From NCBI RefSeq assembly GCF_000497245.1, contig NZ_AWTC01000002.1, positions 62,001 to 126,000 of the forward strand: a stretch of 64,000 nucleotides of DNA, written 5' to 3'. The notes under the pieces are model-generated. The model worked only from the letters and a program-made list of their open reading frames with translations, was not told the origin of the DNA and did not search any database. Source of the stretch: Sporolactobacillus laevolacticus DSM 442 (GTDB lineage: Bacteria > Bacillota > Bacilli > Bacillales > Sporolactobacillaceae). Shown piece by piece: positions 46,636-56,361 of the stretch. The first letter of the stretch is position 1. The number at the start of each line of letters is the position of its first letter. Both the position numbers and the translations under genes were made by a program.

Positions 46636-47979
46636 TTACATAAACGGTAAATTAAAAGGATTGCGTTTCTTGCCTTTTGCCTTGCCCATAAACTGTTTCA
46701 TCATTTTCTTCATGTCTTTGAACTGCTTGAGCAACCGATTGACATCTGCGACCGATGTGCCGCTTCCAAGCGCAATACGTTTTTTGCGGCTCGCATTAAT
46801 CATATCCGGATCCGTTTTTTCCTGAGAAGTCATTGATCGGATGATCGCCTCAGTCTGGCCAATTTTCTTCTCATCAATCTGCATGTTCTTCATGCCTTTG
46901 AATTTATTGGCACCAGGCATCATTGCAAGCAAATCTTCCAACGGACCCATATTACGGATCTGGCCAATTTGATCAAGAAAATCATCCAGAGTGAAGCTGA
47001 CCGAAAGCAGTTTCTGCTGCATGTCACGCGCTTTCTCCTCGTCGATGTTTGCCTGTGCTTTCTCTATCAGGGAGAGTACATCTCCCATTCCGAGAATGCG
47101 CGACGCCATGCGGTCAGGATGAAAGGGTTCAAGTGCATCCATCTTCTCGCCCATACCGACGAATTTAATTGGCGTGCCAGTCACCGATCGAATAGACAAG
47201 GCGGCACCACCACGCGTGTCACCATCCAACTTGGTCATAATGACACCGGTTAAATCCAGCCGCTCATTGAAAGAGGTCGCGACATTTACTGCATCTTGTC
47301 CAGTCATCGCATCAACAACCAGAAAAATTTCATCTGGATGGCTGACCGACTTAATCTGATCAAGTTCATCCATAAGAGCTTCATCAATATGGAGACGGCC
47401 CGCGGTATCAATCAGGATCAAATCATGATGATCCGCCTTTGCCTGTTCCATTCCCTGACGGACAATTTCAACCGGGCTAATTTGATCGCCTAATGAAAAT
47501 ACAGGTATATTAAGCTGTCCGCCTAGAGTTTGCAGCTGTTTGATCGCCGCCGGACGGTAAATGTCCGCGGCAATCATCATCGGCTTCTTATTGTGAGTTT
47601 TTCGGATATAATTAGCCAGTTTCGCAGCAGATGTCGTTTTACCGGCGCCTTGCAGACCGACAAACAACAGAACAGTCGGAGGCTTCAGGGCGAGGTTAAG
47701 TTTGGTTTGTTCGCCGCCCATCAAGTCGGTCAGTTCTTCCTGAACGACCTTGATCACCTGTTGTCCAGGTGTAAGGCTTTTCAGCACTTCCTGTCCAACC
47801 GCACGTTCCTGAACACGTTTGACAAAAGACTTTACCACTTTAAAATTGACATCCGCTTCAAGTAGTGCCAAACGGATCTCACGCGTCATTTCCTTAACAT
47901 CCGCTTCGGATACTTTGCCTCTGCCGCGGATTTTCTTCATCGTTGCCTGCAGCCTGTCTGACAGACTCTCAAATGCCAT
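46636..47979 (-). CDS. ffh: signal recognition particle protein Ffh (SRP54)
   Basis: Binds signal peptides and 4.5S/scRNA. NG domain: LFVGLQGAGKTTSAAKLANY, ADIYRPAAIKQLQTLG, DTAGRLHIDEALMDEL, MTKLDGDTRGGAALSI and GMGEKMDALEPFHPDRMASR. The C-terminal Met-rich M domain runs from about 300, with MPGANKFKGMKNMQ and a basic end. ATG 47977-47979 (AGGAAGTG upstream) is preferred to a GTG inside the ribosome site. 447 aa. Confidence 0.98.
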   Translation of the reverse strand: MAFESLSDRLQATMKKIRGRGKVSEADVKEMTREIRLALLEADVNFKVVKSFVKRVQERAVGQEVLKSLTPGQQVIKVVQEELTDLMGGEQTKLNLALKPPTVLLFVGLQGAGKTTSAAKLANYIRKTHNKKPMMIAADIYRPAAIKQLQTLGGQLNIPVFSLGDQISPVEIVRQGMEQAKADHHDLILIDTAGRLHIDEALMDELDQIKSVSHPDEIFLVVDAMTGQDAVNVATSFNERLDLTGVIMTKLDGDTRGGAALSIRSVTGTPIKFVGMGEKMDALEPFHPDRMASRILGMGDVLSLIEKAQANIDEEKARDMQQKLLSVSFTLDDFLDQIGQIRNMGPLEDLLAMMPGANKFKGMKNMQIDEKKIGQTEAIIRSMTSQEKTDPDMINASRKKRIALGSGTSVADVNRLLKQFKDMKKMMKQFMGKAKGKKRNPFNLPFM

Positions 47980-47991
47980 ACTTCTCACTTC

Positions 47992-48327
47992 CTAATCTAA
48001 ATTCTCCAGTTCATCAATAAAAGAATCTAGTTGCTTGCTTTCTTCACTATTCAAATGATCAGCCAGATCCCTCATTTTCGAAATCAAAGAAAGCCGGACC
48101 TTGTATTTACGAAACAACCCCAATTTTTCCTCAAATGCTTCGAGAGCACTTTCAGCCCTTTTCAGGTTATCATAAACAGCTTGTCTCGTGACTTGGTTTC
48201 TTTCCGCAATTTCACCAAGAGAAAAATCATTAAGATAGTAAAGATTCAAATACTCTTGTTGTTTTGGGGTGAGAAGTGGCTGATAAAAATCGTATAGGGC
48301 GTTAACTCTCAAAACCTTCTCAAGCAT
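47992..48327 (-). CDS. ylxM: YlxM, helix-turn-helix SRP-associated protein
   Basis: 111-aa DNA/RNA-binding protein of the UPF0122 family, always beside ffh. The sigma-70 region 4-like HTH is FSLGEIAERNQVTRQAVYDN. ATG 48325-48327 with AGGGG upstream; the frame extends 9 codons further without family similarity. First gene of the ylxM-ffh-rpsP unit. Confidence 0.93.
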   Translation of the reverse strand: MLEKVLRVNALYDFYQPLLTPKQQEYLNLYYLNDFSLGEIAERNQVTRQAVYDNLKRAESALEAFEEKLGLFRKYKVRLSLISKMRDLADHLNSEESKQLDSFIDELENLD

Positions 48328-48370
48328 GGCAAATCCCCTTGGATGTAAAGGCATTTTACTTTACGGGAAT

Positions 48371-48399
48371 ATATTACAGGATTTTAGAGAACGTGTCAA
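48371..48399 (-). promoter_or_regulatory. sigma-A promoter of ylxM-ffh-rpsP
   Basis: Leftward consensus TTGACA (48399-48394), 17-base spacer, TAATAT (48376-48371); start expected near 48364, leaving a leader of about 37 nt. It lies just past the ftsY terminator. Confidence 0.88.
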
Positions 48400-48431
48400 G
48401 TTTTCTCCTTATACCCGTAGTGCAAGACATC

Positions 48432-48460
48432 AAAAAGAACCGAGCACCAGCCCGGTTCTT
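48432..48460 (-). terminator. terminator after ftsY
   Basis: Minus-strand stem AAGAACCG / CGGTTCTT around a 10-base GC-rich loop, followed by TTT. It separates smc-ftsY from ylxM-ffh. Confidence 0.85.
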
Positions 48461-48489
48461 TCCGTCCCTCGATAAGGCAACTGCCCAGC

Positions 48490-49491
48490 TTATTCAGCAG
48501 ATGATTCTTCATCCTCGGCCTGAAACAGTTCGGCAAACAACCCGTAAATAAATGCATCGGCATCAAAGGTTTGCAAGTCATTCAGTTTTTCACCTAAACC
48601 GACCAGCTTGACCGGGATATCCAGTTCATTCCGGATTGCGAGTACGATTCCGCCTTTGGCAGTTCCGTCAAGTTTGGTCAGCACGATGCCTGTAACTTCA
48701 GATGCCTGACGAAAAAGTTTCGCCTGGCTCAGTGCGTTCTGTCCGGTTGTCGCATCAAGAACCAGCAGAACTTCATGCGGCGCGCTGGGGCATTCGCGTG
48801 CAATTACACGCTTGATTTTTTCCAATTCCTTCATTAAATTAACTTTATTCTGAAGTCGCCCGGCTGTATCGCAAAGCAACACATCCACCTTTCGTGACTT
48901 TGCTGCCTGCATCGCATCAAATACTACAGATGCCGGATCCGAACCTTCTTGATGCTTAATCACATCGACACCAGTCCGGTCCCCCCACACCTGAAGCTGA
49001 TCGATCGCACCAGCCCGGAATGTGTCTGCCGCTGCCAGCAGAACGCTTTTCCCTTCATTCTTCAGCCGGCCTGCAAGTTTTCCAATCGTCGTTGTTTTTC
49101 CTGCACCATTGACACCGACCATTAAAATGACGGTCAACCCAGAAGGATTCAACTTCAATTCGGTTTCTTCACTGTTTTTGGTGAGAAATTCAGATAGGAC
49201 TTCGACAATGACATCCTTAAGTTGGGCAGTATCTTTGATGTTGCGTGTCCGTGACTCGTCCTTAAGACGGTCTACCAGATCCATTACAGTCGTTATCCCC
49301 ACGTCAGACTCAATAAGTATTTCCTCGAGTTCTTCAAAAAAATCCTCATCGACTTTTCGGTACCGCTTAACTAGGTTGTTCATGCGATCCGAGAATGATT
49401 TTCTTGTCTTGGACAGACCATCCTTAAATTTATCTGTAACAACGTTAGTACTCCCAGTAATCCGGTCTTTCAGCTTATTAAAAAAATTCAT
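48490..49491 (-). CDS. ftsY: signal recognition particle receptor FtsY
   Basis: Membrane-associated SRP receptor GTPase. 333 aa with a short amphipathic N-terminus (NFFNKLKDRI), then the NG domain: VGVNGAGKTTTIGKLAGRL, AADTFRAGAIDQLQVW, DTAGRLQNKVNLMKEL, LTKLDGTAKGGIVLAI and GLGEKLNDLQTFDADAFIYG. The short form without a long acidic A domain is usual in Bacilli. It lies 49 bases after smc with no terminator between. Confidence 0.98.
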   Translation of the reverse strand: MNFFNKLKDRITGSTNVVTDKFKDGLSKTRKSFSDRMNNLVKRYRKVDEDFFEELEEILIESDVGITTVMDLVDRLKDESRTRNIKDTAQLKDVIVEVLSEFLTKNSEETELKLNPSGLTVILMVGVNGAGKTTTIGKLAGRLKNEGKSVLLAAADTFRAGAIDQLQVWGDRTGVDVIKHQEGSDPASVVFDAMQAAKSRKVDVLLCDTAGRLQNKVNLMKELEKIKRVIARECPSAPHEVLLVLDATTGQNALSQAKLFRQASEVTGIVLTKLDGTAKGGIVLAIRNELDIPVKLVGLGEKLNDLQTFDADAFIYGLFAELFQAEDEESSAE

Positions 49492-49540
49492 CTGCTGGAT
49501 CCCCCAATCTGTGAATATATTTTGTCACCACTTACGTGCT

Positions 49541-52500
49541 TTATCCATTGCCTGCAGTGAGCAGTTCATCTGTCTCTTCAAGCCGCACGGATACAAGCCG
49601 TGAAACACCTGATTCCTGCATCGTCACGCCGTAAAGCACATCAGAACGTTCCATCGTTCCGTGTCTATGCGTGACGACAATAAATTGTGTATCCATACTA
49701 AACTTTTTCAGGAATGCGGCATAACGATCTACGTTCGCATCATCCAAGGCAGCCTCTACTTCGTCCAGCACACAAAACGGAACCGGCCGGACCTTCAGAA
49801 TCGCAAACAGAAGTGCGATCGCTGTCAGTGCACGCTCCCCACCAGAAAGCAGGGAAAGCCTCTGCAGTTTTTTGCCGGGCGGTTCTGCGAGAATATCAAC
49901 GCCGCTTGTCAACATGTCCGCCGGTTCGATCAGCTGAAGATCGGCTCGTCCGCCACCAAAAAGTTCTCGAAAAACAATTTGGAACTGCTGCCTGATTTTA
50001 TTGAACGTTTCGGTAAAGCGTTGCTCAACGACCTGATCCATCTCGGACATGACATGATTAAGCGTCTCACGCGCTTTCATAAGATCTGCTCTCTGGGCTG
50101 AGAGAAATTGCTCGCGTTCCAGAACGGTATCAAATTCTTCGATCGCTCCAAGATTTACCGAGCCCAATTCTTCAATCGCCAGCTTGATCAGCTTAACTTT
50201 TTTGCGTGCTTCAGGAACTTCAATAGTTAATTGATAGTTTTCTCTTGCCGCTTCAATCGTTAGTTCATAATCTTCTCTTAAAGTATCTAACAGATGATCA
50301 AGTTGGACGTCCATTCGTCCAAGAACAACATTTTTCTCCTGGAAGACAGAGCTAACCTCGTTCAGTTCCGTACGTCGCTTCGATAAATTGGATTCATTAG
50401 AAGCGAGCGCTGAGTGCCGCTCTCGTCGTGTCTCCCGCTTGTTCATGAGCGCATTCATGAGTGCATCTTTCTTGCTCTGCGCTTCTTCAATTTGCTGATC
50501 AATTTTCTGAGTATGCTCATGCTGGCTCTCAATCTCAGAATCAATGCCGCTTGCCGATGAACGGAGCGCTTCAATCGAAGCGTTCAGTTCACCAACCCTT
50601 GTCTTTGATTGCGATTCCTTCTCTTCCAGATGCGTTACAATTTGACTTTGCTCAGCCATACGGACCTTAAGTGACGTAATCTCTGACTGGAGTGCCTGTT
50701 TTGATGAATCAATATCTTGCCTGTTTTTGGTTAATTTGCCGATCTGCGCGGTCAATTCCTCGCCTTTTTTGGCATTAGCAGACACACTTGCATCAATATC
50801 ACGCAATCGTTCGGCGATTTTTGTTTGCTCTGCTTCAAAATCACCGTTTTCCCTAGATAATAGGTGATATTTTTCAAGACCTGCCTTTTCCTCGGTTTCA
50901 GCATCCCGTTTTTCGGATTCAACTTGACGAAATTGCTCCAGAGCTGCCTGCAACGCTTTTCGAACGCTCTCGGTCTCTAACTCATCTGCAGCAATTTGAT
51001 TTTTTAATTTTGAAAAGTCAGCTTGAAGCTGTTCCCTTTTTGCTTGCATTTCCTTGATCTGTGCCGTCAGCTCATCAATCTCAGCACCCCTGCCAATCAA
51101 GCTTGCTTGATGTTGCTTGACACTCCCCCCGGTCATGGCACCTCCGGGAGCAACAACATCCCCGTCTAAAGTAACAACTCGATAACGATAATGAACCTGC
51201 TTGGCAAGCTGATTTGCTCCTTCCAAATCTCGAGCGATAATCACAGCACCAAGTAAAAATTCAACAATTTGCTGATAACGGGGATCGTAGGAAACTAGAT
51301 CGGCTCCTGTACCAACAAAAGCAGGTTGGCCCTGAATTCTGCTTCGTTCCGCCGGCTGAATGACTTTAGACTTAATTACGGATATTGGCAAAAAAGTTGC
51401 GCGACCTGCTTGATGCTGGCGGAGAAATTGGATAGCTTTTCTTCCGGCAGACTCATCGGAAACAACAAGATGCTGGGATGATCCTCCTAAAGCCGTCTCA
51501 ACTGCTGTTCCATACTTTTTGTCGACATGAATTAATTCAGCCACGGCGCCGTGAATACCAGGAAGATGCTTCCTGTTTTTCAGAATGACTTTAACTCCTT
51601 GATAGTAACCTGCGTAATCTTCTTTAAGAGCCTCAAGCATCTCTTTCCTTGATCGCGCCTGCTCGATATAGTTGCTGATTTTGTCGACAGCTTCTTTTTC
51701 CTTTGTATACCGAGTCCGCTCTTCTTCCAAACGCGACCTGAACATATCATGCTGCGTTTGCAATTTCTTTCCTTCAGCACCAATTTTGTTCAACTGTTTC
51801 TCAAGAGCCTCTTTACGTTTCCCTGCTTCTTCAGCCAGCGTCTTAATTTCTTCAGTATTTGCCTGAATACGGTTCTTTTTGGCACTAAGGGATTTGTCCT
51901 GATCGGAGAGATAACGGCGTTCATTACGCATCGCCGCTTGCTGATTCAAAACTTCAATATATTCCGCTTTCAATCGTTCAATCCGATCATCAAGATTCTG
52001 TTCAAAACTGCTAAACTCTGTTTGTTTTTTTGCTAGCTTCCGTTGAAAATCGGCTAAAGTTTCTTTTTCTGATCGATATCCACTGCTTGTTTGCTCCAGT
52101 AACTGACGTTCCTTCTGCAGCTGTTCTTCCAAACGGCTGATTCTGTCTTTAAGTTCTTCTGCATTATTATGTGCATGCTTATTTCTTTCGGTCAAAACCT
52201 GCTTTCTACCAAGCAATTTCTCGAGATTTTCAGTTGATTCCGCCCACTCGGTTTGCATCGTTTCGATTGTATGATCCAATTCTTCAAGGAGAGACCTGTT
52301 CGATCGATAGTTCCCATCAAGCTTTTCAATCGCCTCTGCCAACGCCACTTTTTTTGTACTAAGTGATTCGACAGACTTTTTCGTTTCTTCCCACTGAGAA
52401 TGAAGCTCATCGATATCGTGAGCGAGAAGTGCAATATCCACTTCCTCCAACTCACCTTTTTTTTGTAAATAGTCTTTGGCAATTGACGCCTGTTGTTCCA

Positions 52501-53113
52501 AAGGACCAAGCCGAGCATCAAGTTCATGCAAAATATCTTCAACACGGTTTAGGCTGTCTTCCGATTCATTCAATTGCTTCTCAGCAGCCTGCTTTCGCAG
52601 TTTATATTTAAGCACACCAGATGCTTCTTCAAAAATTCTGCGCTTGTCCTCCGCTTTGCTGTTCAGAATTTCATCGATCTTTCCTTGACCAATAACTGAA
52701 TATGCCTCTTTACCAAGACCGGAATCCATAAATAAATCCACAATATCTTTCAACCTGCAGCTTTGCTTGTTAAGCTGAAATTCGCTTTCACCTGAGCGGA
52801 AAACTCTCCGTGTAACACTAATCTCGCTAAAATCCATTGGAATATAACGGTCACTATTATCCAATATAAGTGTCACTTCAGCCATATTTACCGCTTTTTT
52901 TGCATCACTGCCTGAAAAAATAATATCTTCCATCTTCGAACCACGTAATGACTTTGCCGACTGCTCACCGAGCACCCAGCGTATTGATTCTGTTATATTG
53001 CTTTTTCCGCTTCCATTCGGCCCAACCACCGCAGTTACGCCAGGGACGAATTCAACAGATGTTTTATTGGCAAACGATTTAAAACCCGAAACATCCAGTC
53101 GTTTGAGGAACAT
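49541..53113 (-). CDS. smc: chromosome partition protein Smc (condensin)
   Basis: Chromosome-organising ATPase. Head half with FLKRLDVSGFKSFANKTSVE and Walker A VVGPNGSGKSNITESI; first coiled coil (about 170-500). Hinge has ADLVSYDPRYQQIVEFLLGA and VAPGGAMTGGSV. Second coiled coil (about 670-1000). C-terminal head has signature LLSGGERALTAIALLFAIL and Walker B VLDEVEAALDDANV. The frame is open 24 codons upstream, but ATG 53111-53113 follows GGAGG and starts at the conserved N-terminus. 1190 aa. Confidence 0.98.
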   Translation of the reverse strand: MFLKRLDVSGFKSFANKTSVEFVPGVTAVVGPNGSGKSNITESIRWVLGEQSAKSLRGSKMEDIIFSGSDAKKAVNMAEVTLILDNSDRYIPMDFSEISVTRRVFRSGESEFQLNKQSCRLKDIVDLFMDSGLGKEAYSVIGQGKIDEILNSKAEDKRRIFEEASGVLKYKLRKQAAEKQLNESEDSLNRVEDILHELDARLGPLEQQASIAKDYLQKKGELEEVDIALLAHDIDELHSQWEETKKSVESLSTKKVALAEAIEKLDGNYRSNRSLLEELDHTIETMQTEWAESTENLEKLLGRKQVLTERNKHAHNNAEELKDRISRLEEQLQKERQLLEQTSSGYRSEKETLADFQRKLAKKQTEFSSFEQNLDDRIERLKAEYIEVLNQQAAMRNERRYLSDQDKSLSAKKNRIQANTEEIKTLAEEAGKRKEALEKQLNKIGAEGKKLQTQHDMFRSRLEEERTRYTKEKEAVDKISNYIEQARSRKEMLEALKEDYAGYYQGVKVILKNRKHLPGIHGAVAELIHVDKKYGTAVETALGGSSQHLVVSDESAGRKAIQFLRQHQAGRATFLPISVIKSKVIQPAERSRIQGQPAFVGTGADLVSYDPRYQQIVEFLLGAVIIARDLEGANQLAKQVHYRYRVVTLDGDVVAPGGAMTGGSVKQHQASLIGRGAEIDELTAQIKEMQAKREQLQADFSKLKNQIAADELETESVRKALQAALEQFRQVESEKRDAETEEKAGLEKYHLLSRENGDFEAEQTKIAERLRDIDASVSANAKKGEELTAQIGKLTKNRQDIDSSKQALQSEITSLKVRMAEQSQIVTHLEEKESQSKTRVGELNASIEALRSSASGIDSEIESQHEHTQKIDQQIEEAQSKKDALMNALMNKRETRRERHSALASNESNLSKRRTELNEVSSVFQEKNVVLGRMDVQLDHLLDTLREDYELTIEAARENYQLTIEVPEARKKVKLIKLAIEELGSVNLGAIEEFDTVLEREQFLSAQRADLMKARETLNHVMSEMDQVVEQRFTETFNKIRQQFQIVFRELFGGGRADLQLIEPADMLTSGVDILAEPPGKKLQRLSLLSGGERALTAIALLFAILKVRPVPFCVLDEVEAALDDANVDRYAAFLKKFSMDTQFIVVTHRHGTMERSDVLYGVTMQESGVSRLVSVRLEETDELLTAGNG

Positions 53114-53265
53114 CCCGATCCCTCCGTTTCTTACCTTTCTGCCCATAAATGACTTGTTCAAGCCTGCCGCTGCAAACTTAATCATCTATTGACCAGAAAT
53201 GAATTGATAAATAATAATATTTTGGCTACTCACATCTAAGATGGAGTCTATGATTAAATCGAGTA

Positions 53266-53292
53266 ACAAAAACAGCCGAGTGATCCCGGCTG
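53266..53292 (-). terminator. terminator after rnc
   Basis: Minus-strand stem CAGCCGg / tCGGCTG with a short loop, followed by TTTTTGTT. It begins 6 bases past the rnc stop, so smc is not simply co-transcribed with rnc here; an smc promoter should lie in 53114-53265, but I see no convincing one. Confidence 0.88.
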
Positions 53293-53298
53293 CTTTTG

Positions 53299-54027
53299 TT
53301 ACTCGGCGATGTTTCTAAGCGCCTTACATGCAGCGCTTTGTTCCGAGTCTTTCTTTGAATGTCCCTTACCCATTCCAATTACTTCGCCATTCAACAGCAC
53401 TTTTGACGTAAACTCACGCGCATGAGCAGGACCCTTTTCCGTCACAAGCTCATAATCCAGTTCACCTAAACTTTTTCGCTGAATTGTTTCTTGAAGCTGG
53501 CTTTTGTAATCCATCACATGGGAAAAAGAGCCATCGCTAATCCTCGGATAAACCACTGATTGCAGAAACCGTTCGACTTCGGATAAACCCTGATCAAGAT
53601 AAAGAGCACCGATAAATGCCTCGAATACATCCGCAAGAAGCGATGGCCTTTGTCTCCCACCTGTCACTTCTTCTCCGCGCCCCAGGAATATCTTATCCTC
53701 AAAAGATAGGGAAGAAGCGAATTGGAACAATCCGGTTTCGCATACAATCGCTGCACGAAGTTTTGTCATATCTCCTTCAGTAAGATCTGGGAAGTACTTG
53801 AATAAATGTTGGGAAATCAGTAATTCCAGCACTGCGTCTCCGAGAAACTCGAGCCGTTCGTAATCTTCCTGTGACTCACGACGGTGCTCATTCACATAAG
53901 ATGAATGTGTGAACGCTTGTTTCAGCAATTCTTCATCATTGAATGAAAATGAGAAATCATTGAGAAAATGATAAAGTTTTTCTGTAATTTCTTTTTCCTG
54001 ATCTTTCATTTTTTTTGAACCCGGCAA
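53299..54027 (-). CDS. rnc: ribonuclease III
   Basis: Processes rRNA and double-stranded RNA. Catalytic domain: [10 protein letters not shown] and [20 protein letters not shown] (acidic signature), then [17 protein letters not shown]. The C-terminal dsRNA-binding domain has [13 protein letters not shown] and [18 protein letters not shown]. An upstream GTG (54040-54042) lies within the GGAGGTG ribosome site, so TTG 54025-54027, 8 bases after GGAGG, is the likely start; 242 aa. Confidence 0.95.
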   Translation of the reverse strand: MPGSKKMKDQEKEITEKLYHFLNDFSFSFNDEELLKQAFTHSSYVNEHRRESQEDYERLEFLGDAVLELLISQHLFKYFPDLTEGDMTKLRAAIVCETGLFQFASSLSFEDKIFLGRGEEVTGGRQRPSLLADVFEAFIGALYLDQGLSEVERFLQSVVYPRISDGSFSHVMDYKSQLQETIQRKSLGELDYELVTEKGPAHAREFTSKVLLNGEVIGMGKGHSKKDSEQSAACKALRNIAE

Positions 54028-54096
54028 AACTGTCACCTCCACTCACTAAAAAACCAAAATCCATTTCAGCTATATTCTTTGAATTGAATAAGAAGA

Positions 54097-54134
54097 AGCC
54101 CCGCCCTTATAAACGTATTTATAAAAACGGGACT
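54097..54134 (-). terminator. terminator after acpP
   Basis: Minus-strand long stem AGTCCCG...TTATAAA / TTTATAA...CGGGGCT with loop TACG, followed by TCTTCTTATT. It closes the fapR-fabD-fabG-acpP unit. Confidence 0.75.
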
Positions 54135-54147
54135 CATGGATAGCATG

Positions 54148-54390
54148 TCAGGATTTGTGGTTCTCTATGTAAGATACGACGTCACCGACGGTCTGAATCT
54201 TTTCCGCATCTTCATCGGAGATTTCCAAATTAAATTCATCTTCAAGTTCCATGACAAGTTCTACAATGTCAAGCGAATCTGCGTCTAGATCTTCTTTAAA
54301 TGAAGCTTCAAGCTTTACATCCGCTTCATCTACGCCTAATCGGTCGACAACGATTTTCTTGACACGTACCAAAACATCTTCTTCTGCCAT
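54148..54390 (-). CDS. acpP: acyl carrier protein
   Basis: Carries acyl chains as thioesters on 4'-phosphopantetheine. 80 aa, acidic, with the attachment Ser in [23 protein letters not shown] 54388-54390 follows GGAGGTG; the frame extends 10 codons further without similarity. The 77 bases before it contain a short GC stem but no gene. Confidence 0.98.
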   Translation of the reverse strand: MAEEDVLVRVKKIVVDRLGVDEADVKLEASFKEDLDADSLDIVELVMELEDEFNLEISDEDAEKIQTVGDVVSYIENHKS

Positions 54391-54497
54391 GTCTTCACCT
54401 CCTCTCGAGGACTTTTTCAATTTTTAAAACAGGTTCTCCGTCCTCCGCTAGATCGAGGAGGGGCAAAATACCCTTCTTAAAGCGTACCTCAATTATT

Positions 54498-55244
54498 TTA
54501 TTGCATTGCCATACCGCCGTCAACACTTAATGTTTGTCCCGTCATGTATCGGCTCTCATCTGAGGCCAGAAATGAGACAACATCCGCCACGTTTTCTGGT
54601 GTACCTAATTTACCAAGCGGAATCTCACTCAGCATTTTTTCTTTAACATCTTCAGGGAGTTGGTCAGTCATCTCTGTTACGATAAAACCAGGTGCGACGG
54701 CATTCACTGTGATACCGCGAGAAGCCACTTCACGCGCTGTGGCTTTCGTTAAACCAATCAAACCCGCCTTAGCCGCCACATAATTTGCTTGTCCAGGATT
54801 GCCTAAAATACCGACAACAGAGGCAATATTAATAATTCTCCCCTGTTTTTGCCGCATCATCGGACGAAGTGCGGCTTTTGTGACAAGAAATACACCCTTC
54901 AAGTTCGTATTCAGAACGGCATCCCAGTCTGTTTCTTTCATGCGCATAAGCAGCCCATCACGCGTGATGCCTGCATTATTTACAACAATATCCAAATGTC
55001 CAAAATGATCTACGGATTGTTTGACCATGTCCTGAACAGATTGTTCATCAGAAATGTCGCTCTGCCAAACGAGCGCTTCAGCACCCGCAGCACGAATGTC
55101 AGCAGCTGTTTCTTCAGCACGAGCTTTATTGCCTGAATAGTTCACGATGATGGACGCTCCCTGCTTTGCAAGCGCAATCGCAATCGCACGACCGATACCT
55201 CTTGAAGCACCAGTAACAAGCGCCACTTTCCCTTGAAGTCCCAT
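54498..55244 (-). CDS. fabG: 3-oxoacyl-[acyl-carrier-protein] reductase FabG
   Basis: NADPH-dependent reduction of 3-ketoacyl-ACP. Short-chain dehydrogenase: VTGASRGIGRAIAIALAKQG, VNNAGITRDGLLMRM, catalytic Ser/Tyr/Lys in IINIASVVGILGNPGQANYV and AAKAGLIG, end GQTLSVDGGMAMQ. ATG 55242-55244 fits the family; a GTG 12 bases earlier overlaps fabD but abuts GGAG. The GGAG-to-ATG spacing (13) is long. 248 aa. Confidence 0.97.
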   Translation of the reverse strand: MGLQGKVALVTGASRGIGRAIAIALAKQGASIIVNYSGNKARAEETAADIRAAGAEALVWQSDISDEQSVQDMVKQSVDHFGHLDIVVNNAGITRDGLLMRMKETDWDAVLNTNLKGVFLVTKAALRPMMRQKQGRIINIASVVGILGNPGQANYVAAKAGLIGLTKATAREVASRGITVNAVAPGFIVTEMTDQLPEDVKEKMLSEIPLGKLGTPENVADVVSFLASDESRYMTGQTLSVDGGMAMQ

Positions 55245-55248
55245 ATTA

Positions 55249-56193
55249 TTATACACGCTCCTTCAGTTTCTCAGACACCTCATTCAGACTCTGTGTGTCA
55301 TTGACTTGAAAAACCGTAGATTTTCGATTAATTTTTCTGATCAAACCAGAAAGAACTTTGCCTGGCCCGACTTCTACAAACGTATCGACACCAAGCGCGT
55401 TCAAACGTTCCACGGATTCGGTCCAGCGCACCGGAGAGTACAGTTGTTCAATCAAATGATTACGAATATCCTCTGCACTTGATTCTTCTAATGCAGTGCT
55501 GTTTGCGACTACTGGGATCTTAGCATCCGCTACAGGTAAGCCGTCTAGCACCTCTCTCATTTTTTCCGCAGCAGGTTTCATTAACGATGAGTGGAAAGGG
55601 CCGCTTACTGAAAGCGGAACAACTCGGCGTGCACCTGCATCGGCAGCCAATCGTGAGGCTTCATCCACACCGGCAACCGTCCCAGAAATCACAATCTGTC
55701 CCGGACAATTGAGATTAGCAGTTTGCACAGGCTCCCCCTTTTCAGAGACACTCGCACAAATCTGCTTCAGTTGCTCTGCATCCAATCCAAGTACCGCTGC
55801 CATAGTTCCTTTACCAGCAGGTACAGCAGCCTCCATCAGCAGTCCTCTCTTACGCACAGCATAGACTGCATTTTCGAAATCAAGAACACCTGCGGCAAAC
55901 AATGCACTGTATTCACCAAGGCTATGTCCCGCCAGATAGTCCGGTTTAATCCCATTGTTTTCGAGCAGAGCGCAGAGCACCGCACTGACCGTAAGCAAGG
56001 CAGGCTGAGTATTTTCAGTGTTCTTCAGCACATCCTCCGGTCCATTCAAAATCAACTCTGTCAATGGAAAATCTAAACGTCTGTCTGCTGCTTCGAACAT
56101 TTCTTTCGCTTCAGGAAATGTCTCGATCAAATCGGCACCCATTCCCACCGCTTGTGAGCCTTGTCCTGGAAAAACAAATGCGAGTTTACCCAA
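55249..56193 (-). CDS. fabD: malonyl-CoA:ACP transacylase FabD
   Basis: Loads malonyl units on ACP. FVFPGQGSQAVGMGADLIE near the N-terminus, catalytic Ser in GHSLGEYSALFAAG, and VSGPFHSSLMKPAAEKM with the catalytic His. 314 aa. The start is TTG (56191-56193), GGAGG 10 bases upstream; the only nearby ATG runs into a stop after four codons. In B. subtilis plsX lies immediately upstream; here 168 non-coding bases separate fabD from fapR. Confidence 0.97.
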   Translation of the reverse strand: MGKLAFVFPGQGSQAVGMGADLIETFPEAKEMFEAADRRLDFPLTELILNGPEDVLKNTENTQPALLTVSAVLCALLENNGIKPDYLAGHSLGEYSALFAAGVLDFENAVYAVRKRGLLMEAAVPAGKGTMAAVLGLDAEQLKQICASVSEKGEPVQTANLNCPGQIVISGTVAGVDEASRLAADAGARRVVPLSVSGPFHSSLMKPAAEKMREVLDGLPVADAKIPVVANSTALEESSAEDIRNHLIEQLYSPVRWTESVERLNALGVDTFVEVGPGKVLSGLIRKINRKSTVFQVNDTQSLNEVSEKLKERV

Positions 56194-56361
56194 AATTCAT
56201 CAACCTCCGGATCCTATTGAAACAAAATTCATTTTGGCTGCTCATTTAGCAAACCTTGCTGCTTCAGCCTAAGTTAACAGAGCATTTCCGCTAATCTTGA
56301 GTCTTCTATTATCCATCTAAGCAAATCAAGCGTTAGCGAAAATTGCTGCTCACTCTTTTGA

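Noticed and set aside
49541-53185. Longer Smc starting at 53185
   Set aside because: The extra 24 residues have no family similarity and no ribosome site; GGAGG precedes the internal ATG at 53113.
56200-56361. Short frame after fapR (28 codons ending EDSRLAEMLC) as a plsX remnant
   Set aside because: No start codon with a ribosome site and no resemblance to any PlsX segment I know.
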